This document shows positions 9,236 to 19,085 of a DNA stretch of 64,000 bases, piece after piece. The notes under the pieces were generated by a model. That model ran no database searches. It was not told the origin of the DNA and worked only from the letters and a program-made list of their open reading frames with translations. Numbering within the stretch: the first letter of the stretch is position 1; every line of letters begins with the position of its first letter. The DNA is taken from NCBI GenBank assembly GCA_947500845.1, contig CANMTP010000003.1, forward strand, positions 62,001 to 126,000, read 5' to 3'. The stretch is from an uncultured Aquimarina sp. (GTDB taxonomy: Bacteria; Bacteroidota; Bacteroidia; Flavobacteriales; Flavobacteriaceae). Both the position numbers and the translations under genes were made by a program.

Positions 9236-10345
9236 ATGAGTTTAGAAAAGTATTACACATTAGGAAAAACCGGATTAAGAGTAAGTAGACTAGCTTTAGG
9301 AACCATGACATTTGGCGATAATTGGGGCTGGGGTAGCGAAAAAAATGCTGCCAAAGAGATTTTTGATAAGTATATTGATGAAGGAGGTAATTTTATAGAT
9401 ACCGCAGATTTATATACTGAAGGAAACAGCGAAAAAATGGTAGGAGAATTTGTAAAGGACCGTAGTCTTCGTGAAAAAGTGGTGATCGCTACAAAATTCA
9501 GCTACAATAGTGACCCTGGAAACCCGAATGCAGGAGGAAACAGCAGAAAACATATCACTCACGCAGTAGAAAATTCGCTGAAAAGATTGGGCACAGATTA
9601 TATAGATTTATATTTTTTGCACACCTGGGACATGCTTACAAAGCCCGAAGAGGTAATGCGTACGCTTGATGACCTAGTGAAACAAGGTAAAATACTTCAT
9701 GTGGGATTAAGCGATATCCCTGCATGGTATGTAAGTAGGGCGCAAACTATTGCAGAGTTTAGAGGTTACGAGCTTGTATCCACCATGCAAATGGAATATT
9801 CTTTGGTAGAAAGAAATATTGAGAAAGAATTTATACCACTGGGGCAGGAAATGGGTATTGGTACTATGGTATGGAGCCCATTGGCGAGCGGACTATTGTC
9901 TGGAAAATATAAACCTTCTGAAGGAGGCATCGATGGTGAGGGAAGACTAAAAACAATGGAAGGCAGCAACAATAAAGCCTTTGATAAAAACACCGAAAGA
10001 AACTGGAAAATCGTGGCAACACTCGAAGAAGTTGCCAAAGAAATTGAGCAACCTATGGCCAGTGTGGCTTTAAATTGGGTTGCCAATCGCCCGGGCATTT
10101 CTAGTGTAATCATTGGTGCTACCAAAATGCATCAACTAGAAGAAAACCTGAAGGCTCTCGATTTTGACATACCACATGACCTTAAACAAAAACTTAAAGA
10201 AGCCGGCAATCCTGTAACCGAATTTCCGTATTCGTTCTTTGAACCAGAAATGCAGGCCATGCTTACTGGTGGAGCCAAAGTTGGACATAAACCGCAAAGT
10301 TATTGGAGCGGTGTAAGTATTGAAGCGCAGCCGGCTGGTATTTAA
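9236..10345 (+). CDS. aldo/keto reductase
   Basis: A 369-residue aldo/keto reductase with a (beta/alpha)8 barrel that reduces carbonyl compounds with NADPH. The catalytic tetrad is present: D55 and Y60 (NFIDTADLYTEGNSE), K87 (IATKFSY) and H129 (YFLHTWD). The C-terminal cofactor-binding segment SSVIIGATKMHQLEENLKAL is typical of the YajO/Tas-like group of larger bacterial members. Substrate unknown. It lies upstream of an AraC-type regulator and an SDR reductase in the same orientation, suggesting a small reductase regulon. A strong terminator follows it, so it is probably its own transcript. Confidence 0.92.
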   Translation: MSLEKYYTLGKTGLRVSRLALGTMTFGDNWGWGSEKNAAKEIFDKYIDEGGNFIDTADLYTEGNSEKMVGEFVKDRSLREKVVIATKFSYNSDPGNPNAGGNSRKHITHAVENSLKRLGTDYIDLYFLHTWDMLTKPEEVMRTLDDLVKQGKILHVGLSDIPAWYVSRAQTIAEFRGYELVSTMQMEYSLVERNIEKEFIPLGQEMGIGTMVWSPLASGLLSGKYKPSEGGIDGEGRLKTMEGSNNKAFDKNTERNWKIVATLEEVAKEIEQPMASVALNWVANRPGISSVIIGATKMHQLEENLKALDFDIPHDLKQKLKEAGNPVTEFPYSFFEPEMQAMLTGGAKVGHKPQSYWSGVSIEAQPAGI

Positions 10346-10368
10346 AAATAAGTCAATTTCTCTAATAC

Positions 10369-10397
10369 ATACCGGTTTGATAAAAACCGGTATTTTT
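10369..10397 (+). terminator. Rho-independent terminator after the aldo/keto reductase gene
   Basis: Perfect 10-bp inverted repeat ATACCGGTTT (10369-10378) / AAACCGGTAT (10384-10393) with a 5-nt loop and a T-run to 10397. It lies 24 bp after the stop codon. Confidence 0.88.
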
Positions 10398-10417
10398 ATG
10401 GTTATATATATTCAAAA

Positions 10418-11326
10418 ATGAGCGACGATTCAAAAATTAAAGCCTATGATAAACTATCAGATTTATATGACGGTGAAAATGTAGGGCGAAGCATCGAACA
10501 AGATACCGATTTTACCATTCACCGAATGGAAATGGTACATAACAAGCCTGTACAGTCTCCTGTTTTTAGGGCAAATTACTTTTCATTTGTATTGATCAAA
10601 AAAGGTAAGAGTTTTTATACTATTGATGATCACAAATTTTGTACAAAGCCTAATACCTTATATTTTACCAATCCCGGGCATTTAAAATCCTTTGGAATTG
10701 AAGAAGTGGTGCAAGGTTTTATCATCACTTCGTCTGAGGAATATTTAAAAAAGCATATCCATACTACGGTTTTTGACGAATTTTCTTTCCTATTGACAGA
10801 GATGGTACCCCCTTGTTATCTTGATGATGCCAAATTTAAAGAATTGTATCATTTAGCCGAACAAATTCTAGCAGAGCAAGAAAAGAAATCTACATTACGG
10901 CATAAAATCGTAAGTTCTCTTTTTATGGTATTCTTATTAAAGGTGAAGGAGTACTTGCTAAAAGACGATTCTTTTAAAGTTGCTTACGACCGTGACAGTG
11001 AAATTGTAAATGAATTTAAGAGAGATCTTGAAAGTGCTTTTAGATCAGATACATTAAAAAATGGAGATTTGCAGGTTAGCGCTTTCGCGGAAGCACAACA
11101 GCTGCATCCTGCTTATTTTTCAACTGTAATAAAAACTAAAACAGGAATATCTGCCAATCGTTGGATTCAGGATAAAACGATTACTGAAGCCAGGGCTTTG
11201 CTATCAAAATCTTTAATTCCAATAAAAGAAATTGCCTATCAATTAGGTTTCAACGAGCCTACCCATTTTTCTAAATTCTTCAAAAAACATGCAGGAGTGA
11301 GTCCTAACCAATATCGAAATCAATAA
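10418..11326 (+). CDS. AraC-family transcriptional regulator
   Basis: A 302-residue regulator. The N-terminal ~190 residues form a cupin-like sensing domain (strands around FVLIKKGKSFYTIDDHKF and TNPGHLKSFGIEE). Residues ~205-302 form the two-helix-turn-helix AraC domain, with SANRWIQDKTITEARALL, IPIKEIAYQLGFNEPTHFSK and FFKKHAGVSPNQYR. It sits between an aldo/keto reductase and an SDR gene that are both likely targets, an arrangement seen for flavobacterial regulators of NAD(P)H reductases. Effector unknown. The 120-bp spacer after it separates it from the SDR gene. Confidence 0.92.
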   Translation: MSDDSKIKAYDKLSDLYDGENVGRSIEQDTDFTIHRMEMVHNKPVQSPVFRANYFSFVLIKKGKSFYTIDDHKFCTKPNTLYFTNPGHLKSFGIEEVVQGFIITSSEEYLKKHIHTTVFDEFSFLLTEMVPPCYLDDAKFKELYHLAEQILAEQEKKSTLRHKIVSSLFMVFLLKVKEYLLKDDSFKVAYDRDSEIVNEFKRDLESAFRSDTLKNGDLQVSAFAEAQQLHPAYFSTVIKTKTGISANRWIQDKTITEARALLSKSLIPIKEIAYQLGFNEPTHFSKFFKKHAGVSPNQYRNQ

Positions 11327-11446
11327 GAAACCTTCTCAACCTTAAAAACATACCTTTCTTCCTAAAAAATATGCCTTTATGCGCTTGGTTTTCTGGATGA
11401 TATTTGCAGTGTAATTATTTAATAATCATTTAAAACACATAACATC

Positions 11447-12214
11447 ATGAAAACTTTAGAAAACAAAATCGCATTAGTGACAGGAAGTAGCCGAGGTCTA
11501 GGAAAAGAAATGGCAATAAGATTAGCGCAACAAGGAGCCGATATTTTGGTTACCTACAATTCAAACAAAGCACAGGCAGATGAAACGGTAAACGAAATCG
11601 AATCTTTAGGACAAAAAGCAGTAGCATTTCAATTAAATGTAGGCGACGCTTCTACTTTTGATTCCTTCTTTTCCGAAATAAAAAATGCTTTACAACAGCG
11701 GTGGAGTGCCTCAAAATTTGATATTTTGGTCAATAATGCTGGTATTATCGCTCATGAGATGGTAGCCGAAACCTCTGAAGCTACTTTTGATAGCTTAATG
11801 AATATTCAACTTAAAGGGCCTTTCTTTATTACTCAAAAAGCACTTGAACTATTAAAAAATGGCGGAAGAATTATTAACGTTTCAACCGGATTGGCAAGAT
11901 TCTCTATCCCTGGATACGGTGCTTATGCAGCTATGAAGTCTGGTATCGAAACCTTAACGAGATACTTGGCTAAAGAACTAGGTGCTAGACAAATCACCGT
12001 AAATGCAGTAGCTCCCGGTGCTATTAATACAGATATGAACAAAACAGCTCTTGAAAATAATCCAGAATTAGAGAAAATGTTATCCTCTGTAACTGCTTTG
12101 GGACGCGTGGGTGTAGCCAAAGATATAGGAGGTGTTGTAGCCTTTTTGGCCAGCGAAGATGCTCGATGGATCAATGGCCAACGTATAGAAGCTTCGGGCG
12201 GAATGTTCCTTTAA
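11447..12214 (+). CDS. short-chain dehydrogenase/reductase
   Basis: A 255-residue classical SDR oxidoreductase. The cofactor-binding TGSSRGLG is at residues 12-19 (an Arg after the second Ser favours NADP(H)) and NNAG is at 96-99. The catalytic residues are S146 with Y160 and K164 (YGAYAAMK), and the C-terminus has the conserved NGQRIEASGG. It resembles 3-oxoacyl-ACP reductase-like and glucose dehydrogenase-like SDRs, but the location beside an AraC regulator and an aldo/keto reductase argues for a dedicated, inducible role rather than fatty acid synthesis. Ends with a clear terminator. Confidence 0.92.
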   Translation: MKTLENKIALVTGSSRGLGKEMAIRLAQQGADILVTYNSNKAQADETVNEIESLGQKAVAFQLNVGDASTFDSFFSEIKNALQQRWSASKFDILVNNAGIIAHEMVAETSEATFDSLMNIQLKGPFFITQKALELLKNGGRIINVSTGLARFSIPGYGAYAAMKSGIETLTRYLAKELGARQITVNAVAPGAINTDMNKTALENNPELEKMLSSVTALGRVGVAKDIGGVVAFLASEDARWINGQRIEASGGMFL

Positions 12215-12234
12215 AAACTATCTTCACTAAAAAT

Positions 12235-12276
12235 GACCTCATAAGTTTTGAAAACGGATGAGGTCTTCTTATTTTA
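12235..12276 (+). terminator. Rho-independent terminator after the SDR gene
   Basis: Outer stem GACCTCAT (12235-12242) / ATGAGGTC (12258-12265), with an inner GTTTT/AAAAC stem (12245-12249, 12251-12255), followed by TTCTTATTTT. It begins 21 bp after the stop codon. Confidence 0.82.
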
Positions 12277-12291
12277 GAACAAAAATCACAG

Positions 12292-13293
12292 ATGTACATC
12301 AAACGAAATATTGGCTGGGGGCTCATTCTTAGGTACGGCTGGAAAAATCTCATCTTCTTTACTGTTTATACAGCAGGTATCTTTTCTCTATATTATTTCT
12401 TGCAATGGACTTTTATAGATATTCCGTTTCAGCCGTTATCAGTGATTGGTATTGCAGTTGCCTTTTATATTGGTTTCAAGAATAGTCAAAGCTATGATCG
12501 CTTTTGGGAAGCTCGCAAAATATGGGGTGGGATCGTAAATTATTCGAGGACCTGGGCAAATCAAGTACTTAGTTTGGTTAATGATGATCACCAAACTAAA
12601 AAGGTTCTTATTCATCGACATGTCGGTTGGCTCAATGCTTTACGAATTCAACTAAGACAACCTACCTCTTTTAGCTTAAAAGAAAATGTAGCTGTAGAAA
12701 AACTCTTTAAAAAACATGGCGAGCAAAAACCTGCTTGTGATGCTACAAAGTTTTTTGTGTCTGAGGAAGAATATAACGACCTGCTGCAGAGAAAAAATCC
12801 TGCTACCCATTTGGTGAAAAATCAAGGGTTACATATCAGAAAACTTTATGGTGAAGGTAAAATAAGTGAATTCGATAAACAACTTTTTCATGCTACCCTT
12901 GAAGAGTTTTATAACCTTCAAGGAAAATGTGAACGGATCAAAAACACCCCTTTCCCCAGGCAGTATGCCTACTTCAGTACTGTTTTTACCTGGATTTTTG
13001 TACTACTTTTACCTTTTGGAATGTTAAATGTCTTTGAAAGTGAGTTGAATACTATGAATGATGAAATTAAATCATGGTTTATCTTCTTAATGATTCCGCT
13101 ATCTGTTTTGGTGTCCTGGATATTTACCACCATGGAAAAAGTAGGTAGCAATAGTGAAGATCCTTTTGAAGGTCGTGTAAATGATGTACCTATGACTGCC
13201 TTGTGCAGAACCATAGAGATTGACCTAAGAGACATGCTGGACGAAAAAGACTTACCAGAAAAAATACAACCAAAAGATAACATATTATATTAA
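12292..13293 (+). CDS. bestrophin-like ion channel
   Basis: A 333-residue membrane protein of the bestrophin (UPF0187/YneE) family, which forms pentameric ion channels. The diagnostic segment near residues 61-78 is GFKNSQSYDRFWEARKIW. Hydrophobic helices lie at about 20-60 and 225-285, with a soluble helical region between them. The C-terminus carries the conserved DPFEGRVNDVPMTALCRTIE segment. Prokaryotic homologues conduct cations; selectivity here is unknown. Its TAA stop shares an A with the ATG of the downstream hydrolase (TAATG), so the two genes are translationally coupled. Confidence 0.92.
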   Translation: MYIKRNIGWGLILRYGWKNLIFFTVYTAGIFSLYYFLQWTFIDIPFQPLSVIGIAVAFYIGFKNSQSYDRFWEARKIWGGIVNYSRTWANQVLSLVNDDHQTKKVLIHRHVGWLNALRIQLRQPTSFSLKENVAVEKLFKKHGEQKPACDATKFFVSEEEYNDLLQRKNPATHLVKNQGLHIRKLYGEGKISEFDKQLFHATLEEFYNLQGKCERIKNTPFPRQYAYFSTVFTWIFVLLLPFGMLNVFESELNTMNDEIKSWFIFLMIPLSVLVSWIFTTMEKVGSNSEDPFEGRVNDVPMTALCRTIEIDLRDMLDEKDLPEKIQPKDNILY

Positions 13294-14258
13294 TGCCTAT
13301 ACTTTCGTCAACCTATACCCCTCCATATATATTTAGAAACGCACATGTTTCTACGATCTATCCCAATATTTTACGAAAAGTAAATAGCATACAACAAAAA
13401 AGAGAGCGTCTTGAACTGGATGATGGTGATTTTATCGATTTAGATTGGAGTTATACTGCCTCTATAACAGAAAAGGTAACCATCGTTGTGCATGGGTTAG
13501 AAGGAAACGCTCAAAGACAATATATGATGGGGATAGCTAGACTCCTCAATAAAAACAATTGGGATACGGTATTGGTTAATCTTAGAAATTGTAGTGGCGA
13601 AGTCAATCGATTGTACAAATCATACAATGCCGGTGTAAGTGACGATTTGGATCATATCGTGAATCATGTGCTGAGTAAAAATAAATATACTACTATATCT
13701 TTGTGCGGATTTAGCCTTGGCGGTAATATTACCTTGAAATATCTCGGCGAAGGACGAAAGATACCTTTCGAAATTAAGGCTGCAGTAGCAGTTTCTGTAC
13801 CCTGCGATCTGTATAACTCTTTGTTAGAAATCAATAAACCCAAAAATTATATTTACGAGCAGCGATTTATACGACATTTAAAGGCTAAATTATACGAACG
13901 ACACGCCGTATTTCCAAATAAAATAAGCAAATCAGATATTAAAGCTTGCTCTTCTCTAATCGACATAGACAATCTGTATACCAGTGTTGCCCATGGATAT
14001 AAAGATGCTGTAGATTATTATACCCAATGTAGTAGTAAGCAATTTCTGAAAAACATCGAAATCCCTACACTAATCCTTAATGCAAAAAATGATTCTTTTT
14101 TAGGAAATCGATGTTATCCAGAGAATGAAGCCAAAGAAAATCCTAATTTATTCCTCGAAATTCCAAAATACGGAGGTCATGTCGGGTTTTATTCTCCGGG
14201 AAAAACCTACTATAATGAGGCGCGAACCCTCGAATTTTTCGAAAAAATGGGTTTATAA
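13293..14258 (+). CDS. YheT-type alpha/beta hydrolase
   Basis: A 321-residue alpha/beta-hydrolase of the YheT/ABHD1-3 group. After a short lead (PPYIFRNAHVSTIYPN, typical of this group) come the oxyanion region VVHGLEGN and the nucleophile elbow CGFSLGGN with Ser141. An acidic residue follows in ILNAKNDSFLG and the catalytic His in KYGGHVGFYSPG. Likely an esterase or lipase acting on an unknown acyl substrate. Start codon overlaps the bestrophin stop, implying co-translation; no known functional link between the two is evident. Confidence 0.92.
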   Translation: MPILSSTYTPPYIFRNAHVSTIYPNILRKVNSIQQKRERLELDDGDFIDLDWSYTASITEKVTIVVHGLEGNAQRQYMMGIARLLNKNNWDTVLVNLRNCSGEVNRLYKSYNAGVSDDLDHIVNHVLSKNKYTTISLCGFSLGGNITLKYLGEGRKIPFEIKAAVAVSVPCDLYNSLLEINKPKNYIYEQRFIRHLKAKLYERHAVFPNKISKSDIKACSSLIDIDNLYTSVAHGYKDAVDYYTQCSSKQFLKNIEIPTLILNAKNDSFLGNRCYPENEAKENPNLFLEIPKYGGHVGFYSPGKTYYNEARTLEFFEKMGL

Positions 14259-14453
14259 AAACAAAAAATAGCAGTTTTTTCCTACATCACTTTAATATTA
14301 AACGAAAGTTAACCCTTTGTTAATGTTTTATGAAGTGTTTTCTAATCACTTAGTCGAAAAACTTTTTTTTATTAAGAATATTTTAAGAGTTTTGGTTGTT
14401 TCCTATATAATTTTCAAGGAAAACTCACTAATGCTAACTCAAACTCAATAAAA

Positions 14454-17400
14454 ATGAAAAAAAATTACCGAAGTCTCATTTCTATATTAGACTTCACAGA
14501 AAACAAAATAGCCATATTTGTATTTTTTACAATGCTACTTCTATCAGCCGCGGTTTTTGCACAAACTCCTGTAGAGAAGGCAGCAATAGGTCAACAAAGT
14601 AATTTGGAAAAACTAAATCAATTACAAGCTGAATATTCCCAAAAAGCGGCTAAAGAAAAGAAACAAGCTTTACAAGCTGCCAAATTGTATGGATGGGAGA
14701 CCAAAATCCAAACAAAAGACGGAAGCTATGCTGAACTACAGAGAGTACATACCGATAATAAAGGAGTAAAGAGCCCTATATATTATATAACTTACAATGT
14801 TGCTGCTGCCAGATCAACCAGAGCTAATCACTTAAATGGTGGTGGTTCTCTAGGTCTTAATCTCGATGGGCAGAATATGACTGCTTATGTATGGGATGGT
14901 GGCCACGCTCGTGTTACACACCAGGAATATGATGGTCCGGGAGGAAATAATCGTGTTTCTGTGGAAGATGCTGCGGCAGAAGGTGGTTTGGATCTAAACT
15001 TCCATGCGGCGCACGTAACTGGTACTATTGTTGCATCTGGTGTACAAGCCAATGCAAAAGGTATGGCTTCTCAAGCAAAAGCAAGAGGATATAAATGGAA
15101 TGATGACATTGCAGAGGCTACAACAGCTGCTGCAAACGGAATGTTACTTTCTAACCACTCATATGGTTTTAGAAGTGACTTAGTTCCTGATCAGTACTTT
15201 GGTGCTTATATCGATGAGTCAAGAAGCTGGGATGAAGTAATGTTTAATGCACCTTTCTATCTTATGGTAGTTGCTGCCGGTAACGACGGTAATCAAAATA
15301 GTTATAACGGTGCTCCGCTTGACGGAAACTCTTCTTATGACAAGTTAACTGGTCACTCTACTTCAAAAAACAACCTTGTTGTTGCCAATGCACAAGATGC
15401 AAATGTAAATAATGATGGAACTTTGATAAGTGTATCTATCAACAGCTCTAGTAGTGAAGGGCCTACAGATGATTACAGAATCAAACCAGACATTACAGGT
15501 AATGGTACCGGGGTTTACTCAACATATGAAAGCAGTGATACTGCATATCAAAGTATCACGGGTACATCTATGGCATCACCAAATGTAACTGGGTCTCTTT
15601 TGTTATTACAACAACACTATAATAATTTGAACGGAAACTTTATGAGAGCTGCAACCCTTAAAGGTTTGGCGCTACATACTGCAGATGATGCAGGGCCTTC
15701 TGGACCTGATGCTGTTTACGGATGGGGGTTATTAAATGCTAAAGCAGCGGCTGAAACTATTTCTGCTGTAGCTAGCGGTGATTCAAAAGTGGAAGAATTA
15801 TCACTTTCAAGCGGTCAGACCTATACAATTAATGTAGATTCTGACGGAGTAAGCCCATTATTGGCATCTATCTCTTGGACAGACAGACCTGGTACTGCGA
15901 CCACGGCTACCAACTCTAATACTCCAGTTCTTGTAAATGACTTAGATATTAGAGTATCTCAAGGATCTACAACTTTTAGCCCATTTAGGTTAACAGGAAT
16001 TACTACCAATGGAACTGGAGATAATACAGTTGATCCTTACGAAAGAATTAATATTGCTGGTGCTTCTGGAACGTACACCATCACAGTAACTCATAAAGGT
16101 TCTTTAACCGGGGGGAGTCAAAACTTCTCTCTAGTAGTAACAGGCCTTTCGGGAACACCAGTAGTTTGTAACGCAACTGTACCAACAGGTGTAGCTGCTT
16201 CTAATATTGGGTATGATACAGCAACTATCTCATGGACTGCAGTACCTGCTGCAACTTATGACTTAAGATATAGAGTTGCCGGAACTTCTTCTTGGATTAA
16301 TCAACAGGATATTAGTGGTGCTTCAGTTAACCTTACTGGATTAACTGAGTTAACATCATACGAAGTACAGGTAAGAAGTAAGTGTTCTGACGGTACGAAT
16401 TCTGCCTATAGCAGTACTACTGCCTTTAGCACTACAGAATTTCAATTGGTATACTGTGCTTCTAACGGACAAAGTGTTGCCGACGAATATATTGGTAATG
16501 TACAATTAGAAACTATTAATAATGTTTCTGCTGCAGGATCAGGGGGATATAGTGATTTCACTTCTATCACTACTAGTTTGGCAAGAGGTAGCGCATATAC
16601 CATTTCTGTAACGCCAACCTGGACAGGTACCGCATACAATGAAGGATATAGTGTATGGATTGACTATAATCAAAATGGAGACTTTACTGATGCCGGTGAG
16701 CAAGTTTGGTCACAGGCTGCTACGCAAACTACACCAGTAAGCGGAACATTTACTGTTCCTGCAGAAGCGACAGATGGAAATACAAGAATGCGTGTGTCTA
16801 TGAAATATAATGGAATACCTACTTCTTGTGAGTCTTTCCAGTATGGTGAAGTTGAAGATTACACCATAGTAATTGGTGGTGCAACTGCTGATACGCAAGC
16901 GCCAACAGCACCAACAGCATTGGCTGCATCTGATATTACCGAAACTACATTGACACTTAACTGGACTGCTTCCACAGATAACGTAGGAGTAACAGAATAC
17001 GACATATTTCAAGGAAGTGCAAATATTGGATCTGTAAGCGCTACCACAGCAAACATTACCGGTTTAACTGCTAATACCGCATATCAATTTACCGTAGTGG
17101 CAAAAGATGCTGCAGGAAACGAATCTGCTGCGAGTAACATTGTTAACGTTACTACTGCCGGTAGTGGAGGCGGAACAGGATGTACTACAGGTATTACCGC
17201 CTTCCCTTACAACGAAGGGTTCGAAAATACTTTAGGTGCATGGACACAGTCTACTGCCGATGATATTAATTGGACAATTGATACTAGTGGAACACCCTCT
17301 AACGGAACAGGACCATCTAGTGCAACTCAAGGTACATATTACATATTTGTAGAAGCCTCTGGAAATGGAACAGGGTATCCAAACAAACTGGCGATCTTAA

Positions 17401-18098
17401 CATCACCTTGCTTTGACCTTTCAAGTACTACACAGGCAAGCTTTAAATTTAACTACCACATGTATGGAGCCACAGATATGGGAAGTATCGCTGTAGAAGC
17501 TAGTACTGATGAAGGTGCTACATGGTCAAGCATTTGGAGTGAAACTGGTAACAAAGGTAATTCATGGCAAAGTGCAGACATCGACCTAACTGCTTATGTA
17601 GGAGGAGGTGTTCAGTTACGATTTAACAGAATTACAGGTGTTACTTGGCAAGCAGATATTGCACTGGACAATGTATCACTTACCAATTCAACTGGTAGTG
17701 GACCTGTAGATCAGTGTGATGGAGTTCCTGCATGGAGCGGTACACAGAGTTATCAAGTTGGTGATCGTGTAGTATACCAAGGAAGTCTTTATGAGAGAAC
17801 ATCTACAGGATGGACAAACCTTGGACCATGTGGTACAACTACCTCGTTTGCTACGACTAGTGATCTAGCTGGACCACCAATATTTGGTAAAATTAGCGCA
17901 TATCCTAACCCAACACGAGGAGATCTATTCATCTCTATGCAAGATAATGGAGAACATACTTATGTAATCTATAGCTTACTGGGTAATGTAGTAGTAAAAG
18001 GAAACTTTACCAATAAAATCGACACAAGAAACTTAGAAAGTGGTATATACTTGCTTAACATCGATGGAAAGGAAAATCTACGTTTTGTAAGACAATAA
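14454..18098 (+). CDS. secreted S8 (subtilisin-like) protease with Fn3, GEVED, MAM-like, chitin-binding and T9SS domains
   Basis: A 1214-residue secreted modular protease. A signal peptide ends near residue 36 (AVFAQ). The S8 catalytic domain spans about 120-435: Asp148 (VWDGG), His184 (FHAAHVTGT), oxyanion Asn277 (AAGNDG) and Ser372 (GTSMASPN). A beta-sandwich follows (~445-565), then Fn3 (~570-660), a GEVED domain (~726-806, ending GEVEDYTI), a second Fn3 (~815-902) and a MAM-like domain (~918-1080). Next is a short chitin-binding CBM5/12-like module (~1090-1126; PAWSGTQSYQVGDRVVYQG, Trp/Tyr-rich). The end is a T9SS sorting domain (YPNPTRGDLF ... SGIYLLNI). Probably exported by T9SS to degrade protein on chitinous or polymeric particles. 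Monocistronic, with a terminator. Confidence 0.95.
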   Translation: MKKNYRSLISILDFTENKIAIFVFFTMLLLSAAVFAQTPVEKAAIGQQSNLEKLNQLQAEYSQKAAKEKKQALQAAKLYGWETKIQTKDGSYAELQRVHTDNKGVKSPIYYITYNVAAARSTRANHLNGGGSLGLNLDGQNMTAYVWDGGHARVTHQEYDGPGGNNRVSVEDAAAEGGLDLNFHAAHVTGTIVASGVQANAKGMASQAKARGYKWNDDIAEATTAAANGMLLSNHSYGFRSDLVPDQYFGAYIDESRSWDEVMFNAPFYLMVVAAGNDGNQNSYNGAPLDGNSSYDKLTGHSTSKNNLVVANAQDANVNNDGTLISVSINSSSSEGPTDDYRIKPDITGNGTGVYSTYESSDTAYQSITGTSMASPNVTGSLLLLQQHYNNLNGNFMRAATLKGLALHTADDAGPSGPDAVYGWGLLNAKAAAETISAVASGDSKVEELSLSSGQTYTINVDSDGVSPLLASISWTDRPGTATTATNSNTPVLVNDLDIRVSQGSTTFSPFRLTGITTNGTGDNTVDPYERINIAGASGTYTITVTHKGSLTGGSQNFSLVVTGLSGTPVVCNATVPTGVAASNIGYDTATISWTAVPAATYDLRYRVAGTSSWINQQDISGASVNLTGLTELTSYEVQVRSKCSDGTNSAYSSTTAFSTTEFQLVYCASNGQSVADEYIGNVQLETINNVSAAGSGGYSDFTSITTSLARGSAYTISVTPTWTGTAYNEGYSVWIDYNQNGDFTDAGEQVWSQAATQTTPVSGTFTVPAEATDGNTRMRVSMKYNGIPTSCESFQYGEVEDYTIVIGGATADTQAPTAPTALAASDITETTLTLNWTASTDNVGVTEYDIFQGSANIGSVSATTANITGLTANTAYQFTVVAKDAAGNESAASNIVNVTTAGSGGGTGCTTGITAFPYNEGFENTLGAWTQSTADDINWTIDTSGTPSNGTGPSSATQGTYYIFVEASGNGTGYPNKLAILTSPCFDLSSTTQASFKFNYHMYGATDMGSIAVEASTDEGATWSSIWSETGNKGNSWQSADIDLTAYVGGGVQLRFNRITGVTWQADIALDNVSLTNSTGSGPVDQCDGVPAWSGTQSYQVGDRVVYQGSLYERTSTGWTNLGPCGTTTSFATTSDLAGPPIFGKISAYPNPTRGDLFISMQDNGEHTYVIYSLLGNVVVKGNFTNKIDTRNLESGIYLLNIDGKENLRFVRQ

Positions 18099-18126
18099 GA
18101 CCAATACATAATCAATTTTTTATTAG

Positions 18127-18162
18127 ACCCTCGAAACTAATATTTCGAGGGTTATTGTTTTT
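18127..18162 (+). terminator. Rho-independent terminator after the S8 protease gene
   Basis: Perfect 10-bp inverted repeat ACCCTCGAAA (18127-18136) / TTTCGAGGGT (18143-18152) with a 6-nt loop, then TATTGTTTTT. It begins 28 bp after the stop codon. Confidence 0.9.
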
Positions 18163-18231
18163 AATCCAATTAAATACTTCCGCTTAACACAACCTATATC
18201 TAATTCTTGCATCTACCATAAAAATAGGGTC

Positions 18232-18654
18232 ATGCAAAAAATAATAATAAGAATGCTGCTACTATTATTTGTAATAGTAGCTTGTAACAGTGATGATGAT
18301 GTAACTACCGCCTGCGATCAGTTTATAATAGTTAGCGATACGCAATTCGAAAATGCTCCAAAAGACCCAGTAACCATCAATAGTGCTATTATCAATGATG
18401 ATTGCATAACAATCAACTTTAGTGCTGGTGGATGCGATGGTGATAGCTGGGAAGTCAAACTAATTGACTCTGGCGGAGTTTCATTTTCACTACCCCCACA
18501 AAGAAACCTAAGGTTATCCTTAAAAAATGAGGAGCTATGTGAGGCATTTATCACCAGAGAATTGACTTTTGATATTGGGGCTTTGCAAGTAAGTGGTAAT
18601 CAAGTGTTACTTAATATCCAAAACTTTGATCAACAAATACTTTATGAGTATTAA
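18232..18654 (+). CDS. hypothetical lipoprotein
   Basis: A 140-residue protein I do not recognise. It begins with a lipoprotein signal (LLLLFVIVAC, Cys18) followed by an acidic NSDDD linker typical of flavobacterial outer-membrane-anchored lipoproteins. The mature part is rich in short beta strands and has several Cys residues (DQ-adjacent C28, CITINF, GGCDGDSW, EELCEAF). It ends in a strand motif LLNIQNFDQQILYEY. It stands between the protease gene and the DUF2834/molybdate cluster, with no clear functional tie to either. Confidence 0.75.
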   Translation: MQKIIIRMLLLLFVIVACNSDDDVTTACDQFIIVSDTQFENAPKDPVTINSAIINDDCITINFSAGGCDGDSWEVKLIDSGGVSFSLPPQRNLRLSLKNEELCEAFITRELTFDIGALQVSGNQVLLNIQNFDQQILYEY

Positions 18655-18742
18655 AACCATGTACAATAATATCTTCTAGAATTTCTGTTTCTTTTTTCAG
18701 AATGACTATTAAAAAGTAACTTTAACTGAAAAATTTTCTGAA

Positions 18743-19081
18743 ATGAGACTAAAATATATCTTCCTGCTTCTGGCTATTGTCGGTGTCTGCTATACCTGGT
18801 ATTTTAATATTCAGTTTTATATGACTGCTGAAGACACCTCGCTGCTTAACTTTATAGCGCAAACCAAAACTACTTTCCCCGCACGATCATTAAGTGCCGA
18901 TTTATTAGTCGTGGTCATCACATTTTTTGTGTGGTACATTCCCGAAGCGATCAAACTAAAGATAAAATATTGGTGGGTGTTGATACCTCTCACATTTTTG
19001 GTAGCCATAGCATTTACTTTTCCACTATTTTTATACATGAGACAGTCGAAATTAGATGAAGTCAAAAAAGATCAAGCCTGA
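18743..19081 (+). CDS. DUF2834 small membrane protein
   Basis: A 112-residue inner-membrane protein with three hydrophobic segments (about 4-24, 50-67 and 76-100), matching DUF2834: RLKYIFLLLAIVGVCYTWYF at the start, SADLLVVVITFFVWYIPEA in the middle and FTFPLFLYMRQ at the end. Function unknown. It ends 4 bp before the preferred modA start at 19086, so it could be the first gene of the molybdate operon, although no direct role in molybdate uptake is known. Confidence 0.82.
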   Translation: MRLKYIFLLLAIVGVCYTWYFNIQFYMTAEDTSLLNFIAQTKTTFPARSLSADLLVVVITFFVWYIPEAIKLKIKYWWVLIPLTFLVAIAFTFPLFLYMRQSKLDEVKKDQA

Positions 19082-19085
19082 CAGT

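Noticed and set aside
12969..13283. 104-codon antisense ORF inside the bestrophin gene
   Set aside because: It is an overlap artefact opposite a well-supported gene with no protein family match.
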